Assembly: GCA_038318235.1 (NCBI GenBank)
Contig: JBBQBY010000144.1
Coordinates: 1-14,651 of the forward strand
Reading direction: 5' to 3'
Source of the DNA: JAPLGZ01 sp038318235
GTDB lineage: Bacteria > Chloroflexota > Anaerolineae > Caldilineales > Caldilineaceae
DNA length: 14,651 bases
This document shows, piece by piece, positions 7,302 through 13,655 of this stretch; the first letter of the stretch is position 1; each line of letters opens with the position of its first letter. The translations under genes were made by a program, and so were the position numbers. The notes beneath the pieces are model-generated. The model was not told the DNA's origin. It searched no databases and saw nothing but the letters and a program-made list of their open reading frames with translations.

Positions 7302-7597
7302 AAGGCTATTTCCTCTCCCCCAATTCGAACCTGATTGCGAAGTTTAACACCGACTGCCCGGATTAATACTTTTGGCTCAGGTGCATCTTCAACATCGTAA
7401 TAAACACGAAGTGTCCCGATCCGAAGCTCCCAAGGTGCAATTGGATTAGGCTGCATAGGTTTCCGATTCCGAGTTTCTACCAGTGGCTGATCTCCTAAGT
7501 GGCGATCCACCGTATCTAAAATCGTTGATTGTTGGCGAGCGGTCAAAAATTGAAAATGTTCCTCAGTTTCGGGTGAATACTCAACGCTATAACGCAT
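7298..7597 (-). CDS. RelE/ParE-superfamily toxin
   Basis: A 99-residue protein with RelE-like order: a first strand (MRYSVEYSPET), helices 8-36, then the strands WELRIGTLRVYYDV (56-69) and KVLIRAVGVK (76-85). RelE members are mRNA interferases and ParE members are gyrase inhibitors; the sequence alone does not say which. The start ATG 7597 has no strong ribosome-binding site. It lies inside the last codons of the 33-codon oxidoreductase fragment (stop at 7587-7589), so translation may depend on re-initiation from that fragment. The downstream partner is the Phd-like antitoxin. Confidence 0.85.
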   Translation of the reverse strand: MRYSVEYSPETEEHFQFLTARQQSTILDTVDRHLGDQPLVETRNRKPMQPNPIAPWELRIGTLRVYYDVEDAPEPKVLIRAVGVKLRNQVRIGGEEIAL

Positions 7598-7688
7598 TTT
7601 GCGGTAATCTTTTCGCTTTGACCCCGGTTACAAATTTACGCGCAATATTGCCCGCGCCTAAAATTCCCCAACGGAATTTCTGACTCAT
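7587..7688 (-). pseudogene. Displaced 5' fragment of the Gfo/Idh oxidoreductase gene
   Basis: ATG 7688 starts MSQKFRWGIL, GAGNIARKFVTGVKA (25 residues), then KRLPQNAL and a TAG at 7587-7589. Residues 4-25 match the intact oxidoreductase exactly at DNA level (7614-7679 against 6934-6999). AGAAGAG about 8 nt upstream is a good ribosome-binding site. I read this as the original start of the oxidoreductase gene, severed from its body by the toxin-antitoxin insertion. It is too short to be an enzyme but could be translated as a leader that couples to the toxin gene, whose ATG (7597) lies within its last codons. Confidence 0.8.
7614..7679 (-). repeat. 66-bp direct repeat, upstream copy
   Basis: Exact match to 6934-6999 in the same orientation. 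It lies within the severed oxidoreductase start, 3 codons after its ATG. Complete identity, including third codon positions, points to a recent duplication. Confidence 0.97.
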
Positions 7689-7713
7689 TGTAGCTCTTCT
7701 CGCTTTGGATTGG

Positions 7714-8097
7714 TCAGGCTGCGACTAAGGCGGCCTGCTTGGTGGATTTCAAAACTTTCCCATATTGCTCACAGAAAAATCGCACACACTCAGGTGCCAG
7801 ATCGATGGCTTCGCTATCATAAGCCCATGTCTCTGGATTCGGCCAAATCAAAGCATAATCACCTTTAACAAGCCGAAAACGATTTTTGTCGCGTAGCGGT
7901 AAGAAAACCTCGCCTGGGCTTTCTGTAACAAATAATGGGTAAAAATCTAGTTCATAGAGTGAAACATCACCATCATCATCGAACCACAGGTGCAAGACGT
8001 AATCGTGACTGTACTCTGCCTTGAGCAAACCTTTTTCTGTACGACCTTGCCAATAAATTTCATCATTCGCAAGCTTAACCCATGCTTCCCATTTCAT
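7714..8097 (-). CDS. DUF2442-like protein, partner of DUF4160
   Basis: A 127-residue protein of unknown function. Its middle and end follow the DUF2442 pattern: a strand pair LHLWFDDDGDVSLYELDFYP (35-54), then FLPLRDKNRFRLV and ALIWPNPETW, then an acidic EAIDLAPECV. The N-terminal 30 residues (MKWEAWVKLANDEIYWQGRT) are longer than in typical short members. DUF2442 and DUF4160 genes are often adjacent and are commonly suspected to be a toxin-antitoxin-like pair; this is not proven. It lies 5 nt after the DUF4160 gene and 25 nt before the severed oxidoreductase start, so it seems to belong to the same transcript. Confidence 0.65.
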   Translation of the reverse strand: MKWEAWVKLANDEIYWQGRTEKGLLKAEYSHDYVLHLWFDDDGDVSLYELDFYPLFVTESPGEVFLPLRDKNRFRLVKGDYALIWPNPETWAYDSEAIDLAPECVRFFCEQYGKVLKSTKQAALVAA

Positions 8098-8102
8098 GTT
8101 GC

Positions 8103-8375
8103 TTACCCCACAATGCTAACAGCACGGCCATGCATCGCGTTATCCCATTGCTCTAACAGTTCTTGCTCATGCGCATTGATCCAGGCTTCGACTAATATTT
8201 TAAGGGATAGCGGTAGATTTTGTCCTGGTTTCATCCATTGCCGTGTTCTAATTTCGATGCGATAACTACGCACATCCCCTTGGTACTTTATATGGACATG
8301 CGGTGGCGCGTGGTCATTATAATTCATGAGGATAATCAATGCACCTTTTTTGAAAGGATGAGAGACAGGAGGCAT
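8103..8375 (-). CDS. DUF4160-family protein
   Basis: A 90-residue protein matching DUF4160: the core LIILMNYNDHAPPHVHIKYQ (13-32) corresponds to the family's 'I.MyfnDH.PPHfHv.Y', followed by LPLSLKILVEAWINAHEQEL (54-73) and a final W (W77). The conserved DH and H-x-H residues suggest metal binding or catalysis, but no activity is established that I know of. A promoter 60 nt upstream (8436-8464) makes it the first gene of the transcript running down to 3811. The ribosome-binding site is weak (AGG about 8 nt upstream). It pairs with the DUF2442-like gene 5 nt downstream. Confidence 0.8.
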   Translation of the reverse strand: MPPVSHPFKKGALIILMNYNDHAPPHVHIKYQGDVRSYRIEIRTRQWMKPGQNLPLSLKILVEAWINAHEQELLEQWDNAMHGRAVSIVG

Positions 8376-8411
8376 AGCTTGCCTAATTTGCTAGAGGTAT
8401 GATGCTGCCGT

Positions 8412-8421
8412 CTGATATCAG
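8412..8421. promoter_or_regulatory. Perfect palindrome CTGATATCAG in the leader of the DUF4160 gene
   Basis: A 10-bp palindrome lies just downstream of the predicted transcription start of the 8436-8464 promoter, so it could be an operator. A TGCTG (8403-8407) and CAGCA (8419-8423) pair could instead form a leader hairpin. Assignment is speculative. Confidence 0.25.
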
Positions 8422-8435
8422 CAGTCGAGAAGGTA

Positions 8436-8464
8436 ATGATAGATCAAGCCGATGAAGAGGTCAA
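8436..8464 (-). promoter_or_regulatory. Sigma70-type promoter for the DUF4160-to-nucleotidyltransferase operon
   Basis: On the minus strand, -35 TTGACC (8459-8464), a 17-nt spacer, and -10 TATCAT (8436-8441). It is the only good promoter seen before the tightly packed genes running from 8375 to 3811, and it leaves a leader of about 54 nt. Confidence 0.6.
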
Positions 8465-8474
8465 CCCTATATTT

Positions 8475-9296
8475 TTATCTTGGTAATTGAATGGAAACCT
8501 TCGTCGCAATCTCGCGAAAGATCTTTGTCCCTGGTGAATCCGGCGCGGCCTGGACAAGCGGATGTCCTGCATCGATCCCGCGACTGATCGCAATGTCCAT
8601 TGGGACGCGGCCGAGCAGTTCCAGCGTTTTATCTTCAATCGCCCAAGTGTGCTTGCTGCGATGAAAGACTTCGACTGGTTCGCCGCAGTGGGGACAATTT
8701 AGATAGCTCATATTTTCGACGACGCCCAAGATCGGCAGACCGGCCTCGCGAAAAAAGCCCAATGAACGGCTGGCATCCATCAACGAAAGATCCTGCGGTG
8801 TGGTGACAATCACGACGCCCGCGATCGGGACGGTTCTGACCAACGTTTGTTGGGGTTCGCCAGTGCCGGGTGGCAGATCGATCACAAGGTAATCAAGTTC
8901 GCCCCAGCGCACGTCTTGCAAGGTTTGGCGGATGATGTCGCCCACCACGCTTGGCTCCGGCATAATCGTGGCGTCGGTTGCCAGGAGTAAGCCAATTGAC
9001 ATCACCTTGATGCCAAACCGTTCGAGCGGCGGAATATAGGGCCGCGCGGTTGCGCGGACAATCGGCACATAATCTTGTTTGACGGAGGTTTTGCGCGTCA
9101 CGCCGAGCATGATCGGCACGTTAGGGCCATACAAGTCGGCATCGTACAGGCCAACGCGTGCGCCGTTTTGGGCAAGCGCCAGCGCGAGGTTGACGGCGAC
9201 GGTGGTCTTGCCCACGCCGCCTTTACCACTGGCGATGGCGAGAATGTACTTGACGCCTAGAAGTGGATGGGGTGAATGGGGAAATTGAAGGCTCAT
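8475..9296 (-). CDS. mrp: Mrp/NBP35-family P-loop ATPase (Fe-S cluster carrier)
   Basis: A 273-residue cytosolic ATPase that, by family, binds and delivers Fe-S clusters to apoproteins. It has a deviant Walker A GKGGVGKTT (24-32), YDADLYGPNVP (51-61), LDYLVIDLPPGTGE (134-147) and a CPHC pair (C201, C204) that would hold the bridging cluster in the dimer. The N-terminal MIP18/DUF59 domain found in longer bacterial Mrp proteins is missing, so this is the short form. PPGTGE replaces the usual PPGTGD, a conservative change. The start at ATG 9296 lacks a clear ribosome-binding site. It follows the RelE-like toxin gene by 31 nt with no terminator between them, so it may be transcribed from the promoter at 9935-9963. 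No Fe-S assembly genes lie nearby. Confidence 0.93.
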   Translation of the reverse strand: MSLQFPHSPHPLLGVKYILAIASGKGGVGKTTVAVNLALALAQNGARVGLYDADLYGPNVPIMLGVTRKTSVKQDYVPIVRATARPYIPPLERFGIKVMSIGLLLATDATIMPEPSVVGDIIRQTLQDVRWGELDYLVIDLPPGTGEPQQTLVRTVPIAGVVIVTTPQDLSLMDASRSLGFFREAGLPILGVVENMSYLNCPHCGEPVEVFHRSKHTWAIEDKTLELLGRVPMDIAISRGIDAGHPLVQAAPDSPGTKIFREIATKVSIQLPR

Positions 9297-9327
9297 GATA
9301 AATTTATGCTAAGTCAAAACACCAATA

Positions 9328-9609
9328 TTATCGCTGAATGTCATGATAAAATTCAGGGCCACTTTTCTTGCCTACTTTCAACACAAGAATAACAAGTATA
9401 TCCTCATAAATTTCATAGACAATACGCCAAGTCCCGAGGCTGATCTTATAACAGTCTGTTAACTGATTGCGCATTGCTTCCGCATAAATTGGACGTGGGT
9501 TACTTCGTAATTCTGTCAGTATTCGCTTAACTCGTTGGCGCAAATTGCCTGGTAGGCGGTCAACCGCATCACGCACACCTTGATTGAAGTCAAGCTGGTA
9601 CAATTTCAT
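9328..9609 (-). CDS. RelE/ParE-superfamily toxin
   Basis: A 93-residue protein with the family layout: a first strand and helices with VDRLPGNLRQRVKRILTEL (16-34), then the paired strands CYKISLGTWRIVYEI (53-67) and ILVILVLKVGKK (71-82), and a C-terminal FYHDIQR. The LxxGxWRIVY motif is typical of RelE/YoeB-like folds. The start ATG 9609 overlaps the antitoxin gene by 20 nt, so the two are translationally coupled, antitoxin first, the opposite order to the pair at 7005-7597. The two toxins are dissimilar apart from the fold, so this is not a duplicate of the other pair. Confidence 0.88.
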   Translation of the reverse strand: MKLYQLDFNQGVRDAVDRLPGNLRQRVKRILTELRSNPRPIYAEAMRNQLTDCYKISLGTWRIVYEIYEDILVILVLKVGKKSGPEFYHDIQR

Positions 9610-9883
9610 CCTCAGTCAACCATTCTTGTAATTCTTGCTCGTTTAGATGTTCTACTTTGCTTTCACCCGTGGCAATCTTTAACTTGGCGAGCACTGCCTC
9701 GCGCTCGCACCAAAGCATATCAAGTTCATCAGCGATCGCATTCCACTGTTCTACGCTAATTAACACGGCCTGTGGTCGTGACCGTACCGCTAAAAAGACA
9801 GGGTCTTGCCGGGCCAATTCAAAAACTTCTAGATATTTATTGCGTAGATCAGAGACTGGTACAATCTGTGGCGCTCTTTCCAT
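9590..9883 (-). CDS. Phd/YefM-family antitoxin
   Basis: A 97-residue protein with the Phd/YefM N-terminal DNA-binding pattern: IVPVSDLRNKYLEVFELARQ (7-26), then DPVFLAVRSRPQAVLISVEQ (27-46) and W47. The acidic C-terminus (EHLNEQELQEWLTEDEIVPA) is the probable toxin-binding part. The ATG at 9883 has AAGGA about 10 nt upstream and lies about 45 nt after the predicted start of transcription from a perfect-consensus promoter. By family, the antitoxin would repress that promoter with the toxin as co-repressor; no clear operator palindrome was identified. Confidence 0.87.
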   Translation of the reverse strand: MERAPQIVPVSDLRNKYLEVFELARQDPVFLAVRSRPQAVLISVEQWNAIADELDMLWCEREAVLAKLKIATGESKVEHLNEQELQEWLTEDEIVPA

Positions 9884-9934
9884 GATAGATATTCCTTAGC
9901 CATTTTCTGCTATTCATTTGCCATATTGACGAGG

Positions 9935-9963
9935 ATTATAAATTTAATGGTCAAAAGTGTCAA
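9935..9963 (-). promoter_or_regulatory. Perfect-consensus sigma70 promoter for the antitoxin-toxin(-mrp) unit
   Basis: On the minus strand, TTGACA (9958-9963), a 17-nt spacer, and TATAAT (9935-9940). Both hexamers and the spacing equal the sigma70 consensus. It begins just 3 nt past the terminator of the upstream unit. Confidence 0.8.
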
Positions 9964-9966
9964 GCA

Positions 9967-10002
9967 ACAAAAAACGCCGGCGGTAAAAAACCGCCGGCGT
10001 TT
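9967..10002 (-). terminator. Rho-independent terminator after the 10018-11127 oxidoreductase gene
   Basis: A 12-bp GC-rich stem (9972-9983 with 9991-10002) closes a 7-nt loop. On the minus strand the stem runs into TTTTTT, giving a classic intrinsic terminator 15 nt after the stop codon. Confidence 0.9.
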
Positions 10003-10017
10003 CATTATCTGGAAAGC

Positions 10018-11127
10018 TTAAAACGTCGTGCGTAACGTCTGGACTTGACCACTTTGCGCCGAGCGATAGGCCGCGTCGAAAATTTCGATCACATGGCGGG
10101 CATGTTCGGCGCTGGAAATCGTCGGTTTGCCCTCGCGAATCCAGTCTACTAATTGCATAATATCTTCGTAGACGTGGGCCTCTTCCTGCTCGCGGTGGGG
10201 CCCGACGACATGCGGCAATGATCCATTGGCGCCATGCTTCTCTTCCAATTCAAGCCCTGGATAATCGATCGGCTGGCCGTTGAGCTTGCCATCACTTAGT
10301 GTACCCTTGGTGCCCATGAACATGGGTCCCCAGGTGTTTGGGATGCCGCCCGCGGCCGCGCCGTAGACAAAGGCAAAGAGATTATCGCCAAAATCAAGCA
10401 CCATAAAAGTATTGTCATCCATGTCGGTGGGCAGCATTTCATCACGGAATGCGCGCTCATGAATGCGCACACCCGACATGGCTGTGACGCGTTTGGCTGA
10501 CCCAAGCACGCCGGTCAAGGCATGCAGCCCGTAGACCGTCATGTCGTAGAGCGGGCCACCGCCGGGCCGGCGATAGTACCAGGCTGGGTTGATGTTGGAC
10601 AGTGGATCGTTGCCGTGGCGCACGTTTTCCTTTTCGTGATAGGTGCCAAAGGCCGAGCCGGTAGTGGCCCAGGTTAATGTGCCCAGCGCACCTTCTTGGA
10701 TCAACTCGCGATAGCGTTGGAACTGCGGGCGCAACATCTGGCCGGGCGAGGAGACCAATTTGACGCCCTTTTGCTTGGCGCGTGCGATCAGATCGTCGGC
10801 TTCATCCACGGTGGTTGTCATGGTCTTGTTAAAATGCACATGCAAGCCATGTTCAATCGCCAATTTACCCTGCTCGTAGTGCAGACCAATTGGCGAAGCG
10901 ATCGACACAGCGTCACAAGTGCCAGATGCGAGTAGATCTTCGTAGGTCTCGTAGGCATGCCCGGCATGAAAACGATCCGCTGCGGCTTGGGCTCGCCCCG
11001 CCACCGGATCGCAAACGGCGGCAATCCGCACACGATCATGCACATCTTCCATCGCCAGATGGGGGAGGATGCCACGCACCGAAATGCTGCCCGTGCCGAC
11101 AACGCCCATTCGTACAATATCACTCAT
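10018..11127 (-). CDS. Gfo/Idh/MocA-family oxidoreductase
   Basis: A 369-residue NAD(P)-dependent dehydrogenase of unknown substrate. The Rossmann loop MGVVGTGSIS is at 7-16, followed by VRIAAVCDP (33-41) at the end of the second strand and VSIASPIGLHYEQ (74-86). The usual EKP motif reads FNKTM (99-103): the catalytic-type lysine K101 is present but Glu and Pro are replaced. The C-terminal domain starts with LGTLTWATTGSAF. An ATG at 11160 would add 11 residues, but ATG 11127 has GGAGG 8 nt upstream and overlaps the SDR stop by 4 nt (ATGA), so it is the preferred start. It is the last gene of its unit, followed by a strong terminator, and probably works with the SDR enzyme on a sugar or sugar acid. 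Confidence 0.9.
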   Translation of the reverse strand: MSDIVRMGVVGTGSISVRGILPHLAMEDVHDRVRIAAVCDPVAGRAQAAADRFHAGHAYETYEDLLASGTCDAVSIASPIGLHYEQGKLAIEHGLHVHFNKTMTTTVDEADDLIARAKQKGVKLVSSPGQMLRPQFQRYRELIQEGALGTLTWATTGSAFGTYHEKENVRHGNDPLSNINPAWYYRRPGGGPLYDMTVYGLHALTGVLGSAKRVTAMSGVRIHERAFRDEMLPTDMDDNTFMVLDFGDNLFAFVYGAAAGGIPNTWGPMFMGTKGTLSDGKLNGQPIDYPGLELEEKHGANGSLPHVVGPHREQEEAHVYEDIMQLVDWIREGKPTISSAEHARHVIEIFDAAYRSAQSGQVQTLRTTF

Positions 11128-12017
11128 CTTAGGTTCCTCCAGGTTGTATTGTGCTGCCAACCGACAGCTTGTTTCAATTTATCACAGTTGAGCAAAGATT
11201 GATGGCCGCTTACTTTGTCGGCCAGGGGAAGCAATGTTGGGTTGAAACGTTCGATTAGTTCGTGCGAAGGTTCGAGGCAAGTCGTATCATCGGCGTTCAG
11301 AAAATATACATCATGGGGCGGCAGGGTCTCGGCCTTTTCCATCAACAGCCGGTGCGCGTTGGCGACATCTTCGCTGCCCACCCAGCACCACAGCCATTCA
11401 CTCCAAGCCGTGATTGGTTTGGCATTTTCGGCCATTTGTTGCCGCCGTTCGGCTGGACAGATGCCGGCAATCCGCGTGATATAGGTGCGAATGCCGTAGG
11501 CCCGTGTATAACTGGCAAGCAAATCTTCGCCTGCGCGTTTGCTAAAGCTGTACGAATCTTCTGGGTATGTTGGGTGAGTTTCATTAATTGGCAACGCTTC
11601 AATCGGGAACGGCGTCTTGCTAATCCGAAAGCCGTGACCGAGCGCACAATTGCTGCCTGCCATGACCACCGTCTTGACACTACCAGCCTCGGCGGCGGCC
11701 TGCATCAAATAATAGGTGCCCAGCATATTGGTCTTGAAGGTGGCGTCGGACGGAATGCCTTGTTTTTCTGCGTTGGCGCGCAGTTGGGGATGCTCCACCG
11801 GCCAGGGTTGTGCGCCAATGTGCTGGATCGCATCCACCCCGGCGACTGCGCGCTGGCAATCTTCAAAATTATTTAGTTCGCCCTGGATCCATGGATATTG
11901 GGCAAATTCTGGCGCGGGTTGATGGCGCGCAAAGAGCACCAGTTCATGCTCTGCGGCCAGGGCGCGAATAACATAAGCGGCTAGTTTGCCATTACCGCCC
12001 GTGATCAGTACTTTCAT
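11124..12017 (-). CDS. Extended SDR: NAD-dependent epimerase/dehydratase family protein
   Basis: A 297-residue protein with an N-terminal Rossmann fold: KVLITGGNGKLA (2-13), in which the third glycine of the GxxGxxG loop is Ala. The catalytic pair is Y156-x3-K160 in YSFSK, with S122 in AGSN as the likely third residue. VDAIQHIGAQP (61-71) corresponds to the 'D.vvHlAa' strand. The family includes UDP-sugar epimerases and uronate dehydrogenase, whose size and SN motif are similar; the exact reaction cannot be told. It starts at ATG 12017 with AAGG about 7 nt upstream, and a strong promoter lies at 12064-12092. Its stop overlaps the start of the Gfo/Idh gene, so the two are translationally coupled. 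Confidence 0.88.
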   Translation of the reverse strand: MKVLITGGNGKLAAYVIRALAAEHELVLFARHQPAPEFAQYPWIQGELNNFEDCQRAVAGVDAIQHIGAQPWPVEHPQLRANAEKQGIPSDATFKTNMLGTYYLMQAAAEAGSVKTVVMAGSNCALGHGFRISKTPFPIEALPINETHPTYPEDSYSFSKRAGEDLLASYTRAYGIRTYITRIAGICPAERRQQMAENAKPITAWSEWLWCWVGSEDVANAHRLLMEKAETLPPHDVYFLNADDTTCLEPSHELIERFNPTLLPLADKVSGHQSLLNCDKLKQAVGWQHNTTWRNLR

Positions 12018-12063
12018 GAGCTACCTTTTTCGATTTTAAATGAGAAGCGAATTAAGCGAGCTT

Positions 12064-12092
12064 ATGATAATGCGGGGTCTATATTTTGTCAA
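12064..12092 (-). promoter_or_regulatory. Sigma70-type promoter for the SDR-oxidoreductase operon
   Basis: On the minus strand, TTGACA (12087-12092), a 17-nt spacer, and TATCAT (12064-12069). This leaves a leader of about 40 nt to the ATG at 12017. It lies in the 155-nt gap after the DUF2283 gene; the rest of that gap (12093-12172) holds only a weak AATTGG/CCAATT inverted repeat. Confidence 0.7.
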
Positions 12093-12172
12093 AGGTCATT
12101 CTAGGGCCGCCAAGGCTACACCAATGGAGTCAAAATTGGGAGAATGCTGACTAGGAAGCCAATTGAACATAA

Positions 12173-12415
12173 TTATGCTGGTTGGAATTTAGCCGCGAGT
12201 TTGGTCAATATGGGTGTAAACTCGATCAAAGCACGGCCTTCCGACGGCGCTAGGAGATAACTCGCTTCTAATATTTCTAAACCAGCTAATTGACCATCTG
12301 GGCCATAATTTGCAATGATCTCATCGGTCAATGGCCGGGCTTCAGCCGTCCCATCCGCTAGCGGATGAAATTCAATATATAAAGCGTCCACTTTCGCATC
12401 ATAATAAATTTTCAT
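12173..12415 (-). CDS. DUF2283-family small protein
   Basis: An 80-residue protein matching DUF2283: KIYYDAKVDALYIEF (2-16), then the strand LTDEIIANYGPDGQLAGLEI (29-48) and LEASYLL (49-55). Members are short beta-rich proteins of unknown function, often encoded next to DUF4258 proteins and suspected to be antitoxin-like partners. It lies 12 nt after the DUF4258 gene. No terminator follows; the next transcript starts from its own promoter. Confidence 0.85.
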   Translation of the reverse strand: MKIYYDAKVDALYIEFHPLADGTAEARPLTDEIIANYGPDGQLAGLEILEASYLLAPSEGRALIEFTPILTKLAAKFQPA

Positions 12416-12427
12416 TGTCCGCTCCGC

Positions 12428-12700
12428 TTAGCCGTAGTAAACCAGAACCGTGACAACAATGGTTTCCACAGGTTCATCGACAATAATAACATGAACCGTT
12501 TTATTGGGGTAAATTTTTGCATTGACGGGTGAAGCGCGTCCAAATGGAAAAGTTTTGGTTGTCTGAAGTTTACCCTGTTTTGCCGGTGTCCACGCCCCTG
12601 TTTGGATTGTCTCACTAACTTCATCCTCAGTCGCACCACGTAAGCGCATTTGATCAATCGCATGTTGTGAAAAATAAATTGGTTTCAGGGGCGTGGACAC
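12428..12700 (-). CDS. DUF4258-family small protein (possible toxin-like partner of DUF2283), GTG start
   Basis: A 90-residue protein with the DUF4258 core FSQHAIDQMRLRGATEDEVS (10-29), then ETIQTGAW and a C-terminal strand pair VHVIIVD and TIVVTVLVYYG. The family resembles RelE-like folds in length and pairing, but activity is unproven. No ATG precedes the domain; the chosen GTG at 12700 lies 4 nt after the ABC permease stop, with AAGG about 11 nt upstream inside the permease's last codons. The first 15 bases, including the start codon, are an exact inverted copy of 12586-12600 inside the same gene, so the mRNA could fold its start codon into a 15-bp stem. Confidence 0.78.
   Translation of the reverse strand: MSTPLKPIYFSQHAIDQMRLRGATEDEVSETIQTGAWTPAKQGKLQTTKTFPFGRASPVNAKIYPNKTVHVIIVDEPVETIVVTVLVYYG
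12586..12700. repeat. 15-bp perfect inverted repeat within the DUF4258 gene
   Basis: The arm at 12586-12600 is the exact reverse complement of the arm at 12686-12700, with 85 nt between. Pairing stops cleanly at both ends (12601/12685 and 12585/12701). The right arm contains the GTG start codon. Confidence 0.95.
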
Positions 12701-12704
12701 AAGG

Positions 12705-13613
12705 TTATCCCTTCAGCCCGGTAATGGTCACGCCCTCGACAAAAACGCGTTGGGTGAAATAGAAGATCAGGATCACAGGCAAAATGGTGACTGTGCTAGC
12801 GGCCATCAGATAGGGCCAAACTAACTTTTCTTGAAACTGACTACGAAACATTTGCAGCCCCAATGCGATTGGATATAACTCTTCTTTGCTCAGAAAGATC
12901 AGCGGTCCCAGGTAGTCATTCCACGCGCCCATAAACTGAAAGAGGGCAACGACAGCCAGTGCAGGTTTGGCAAGGGGCAGGATGATCCGCCAGAAAATCC
13001 CCAATTCAGAACAGCCATCGACGCGGGCGGCATCGGACAACTCCTGCGGGATCGTTAGAAAGAACTGGCGCAACAGGAAGATGAAATAGGCGTTGCCGAA
13101 GAACGTAGGAATTACCAGCGCTTTATAACTGTTGAGCCAGCCCAAATTCTTGAAGATAATATACAGCGGGATCATCGTTACTTGGAACGGGATCATCAGG
13201 GTCGAGATACAAATGAAGAAAAGTACATCGCGGCTCCACCAGCGCAGGCGAGCAAAGCCATAGGCCACCAGTGCGCCAGAGATCACAGAGCCAACGGCAC
13301 TGGGGATGGCGTAGATCATGGTGTTGAGAAAGAAGCGCCCAAAGGGTAAGCGCTGTAGCGCATTGGGAAAATTGATAAAATACATTGGATTGGGAATCCA
13401 GATCGGCGGCACATGATAGGTTTGCGGGTCATCCTTTACAGCCGTCGAGAGCATCCATATGAAGGGCAGAGCAAAGAGCACACAAAAGAGAATAACCAGC
13501 ACATAAAGCCCGATGCGCCCCACCACGCGTTGCCACCGGATGGGACGTCGGCGAGTTCTGCTTCCACTCCGCTCCTGTGTGACTAACGAACCAGAAGATG
13601 CCGTTTTTTGCAT
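12705..13613 (-). CDS. ABC sugar transporter permease, MalG/UgpE type
   Basis: A 302-residue inner-membrane subunit of a CUT1-type carbohydrate importer. A basic cytosolic N-terminus (1-28) precedes the first membrane segment (about 30-57, VVGRIGLYVLVILFCVLF), with further segments to about 295. The EAA loop that docks the ATPase is clear: ELSDAARVDGCSELGIFWRI then ILPLAKPAL. The C-terminus FVEGVTITGLKG matches the 'G(l)t.GavKG' ending of MalG-like permeases. ATG 13613 has GGAG 8 nt upstream. It follows the MalF-type gene by 42 nt. No ATPase gene is in the window, as is common where one MsmK-type ATPase serves several importers. Substrate is unknown but would fit the sugar enzymes downstream. 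Confidence 0.93.
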   Translation of the reverse strand: MQKTASSGSLVTQERSGSRTRRRPIRWQRVVGRIGLYVLVILFCVLFALPFIWMLSTAVKDDPQTYHVPPIWIPNPMYFINFPNALQRLPFGRFFLNTMIYAIPSAVGSVISGALVAYGFARLRWWSRDVLFFICISTLMIPFQVTMIPLYIIFKNLGWLNSYKALVIPTFFGNAYFIFLLRQFFLTIPQELSDAARVDGCSELGIFWRIILPLAKPALAVVALFQFMGAWNDYLGPLIFLSKEELYPIALGLQMFRSQFQEKLVWPYLMAASTVTILPVILIFYFTQRVFVEGVTITGLKG

Positions 13614-13655
13614 GGCATAAACTCCTTCAGGATCACAGATACCTGACTTGAACTA

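Larger units (their letters stand above)
7000..7613 (-). other. Inserted 614-bp toxin-antitoxin segment between the 66-bp repeats
   Basis: This segment holds the RelE-like toxin, the Phd-like antitoxin and a new start (ATG ACC AAT) for the oxidoreductase gene, and almost nothing else. It has no transposase, no obvious terminal inverted repeats and no room for its own promoter. With one repeat copy the unit is 680 bp. Recombination between the repeats would delete it and rejoin MSQ-KFR to the oxidoreductase frame, restoring a complete gene. How it inserted is unknown. Confidence 0.7.

Noticed and set aside
9295..9888. CATGATA at 9295-9301 and 9882-9888 as a target duplication around the second RelE/Phd pair
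   Set aside because: Seven bases, each overlapping a start codon, is too short and too easily explained by leader composition.
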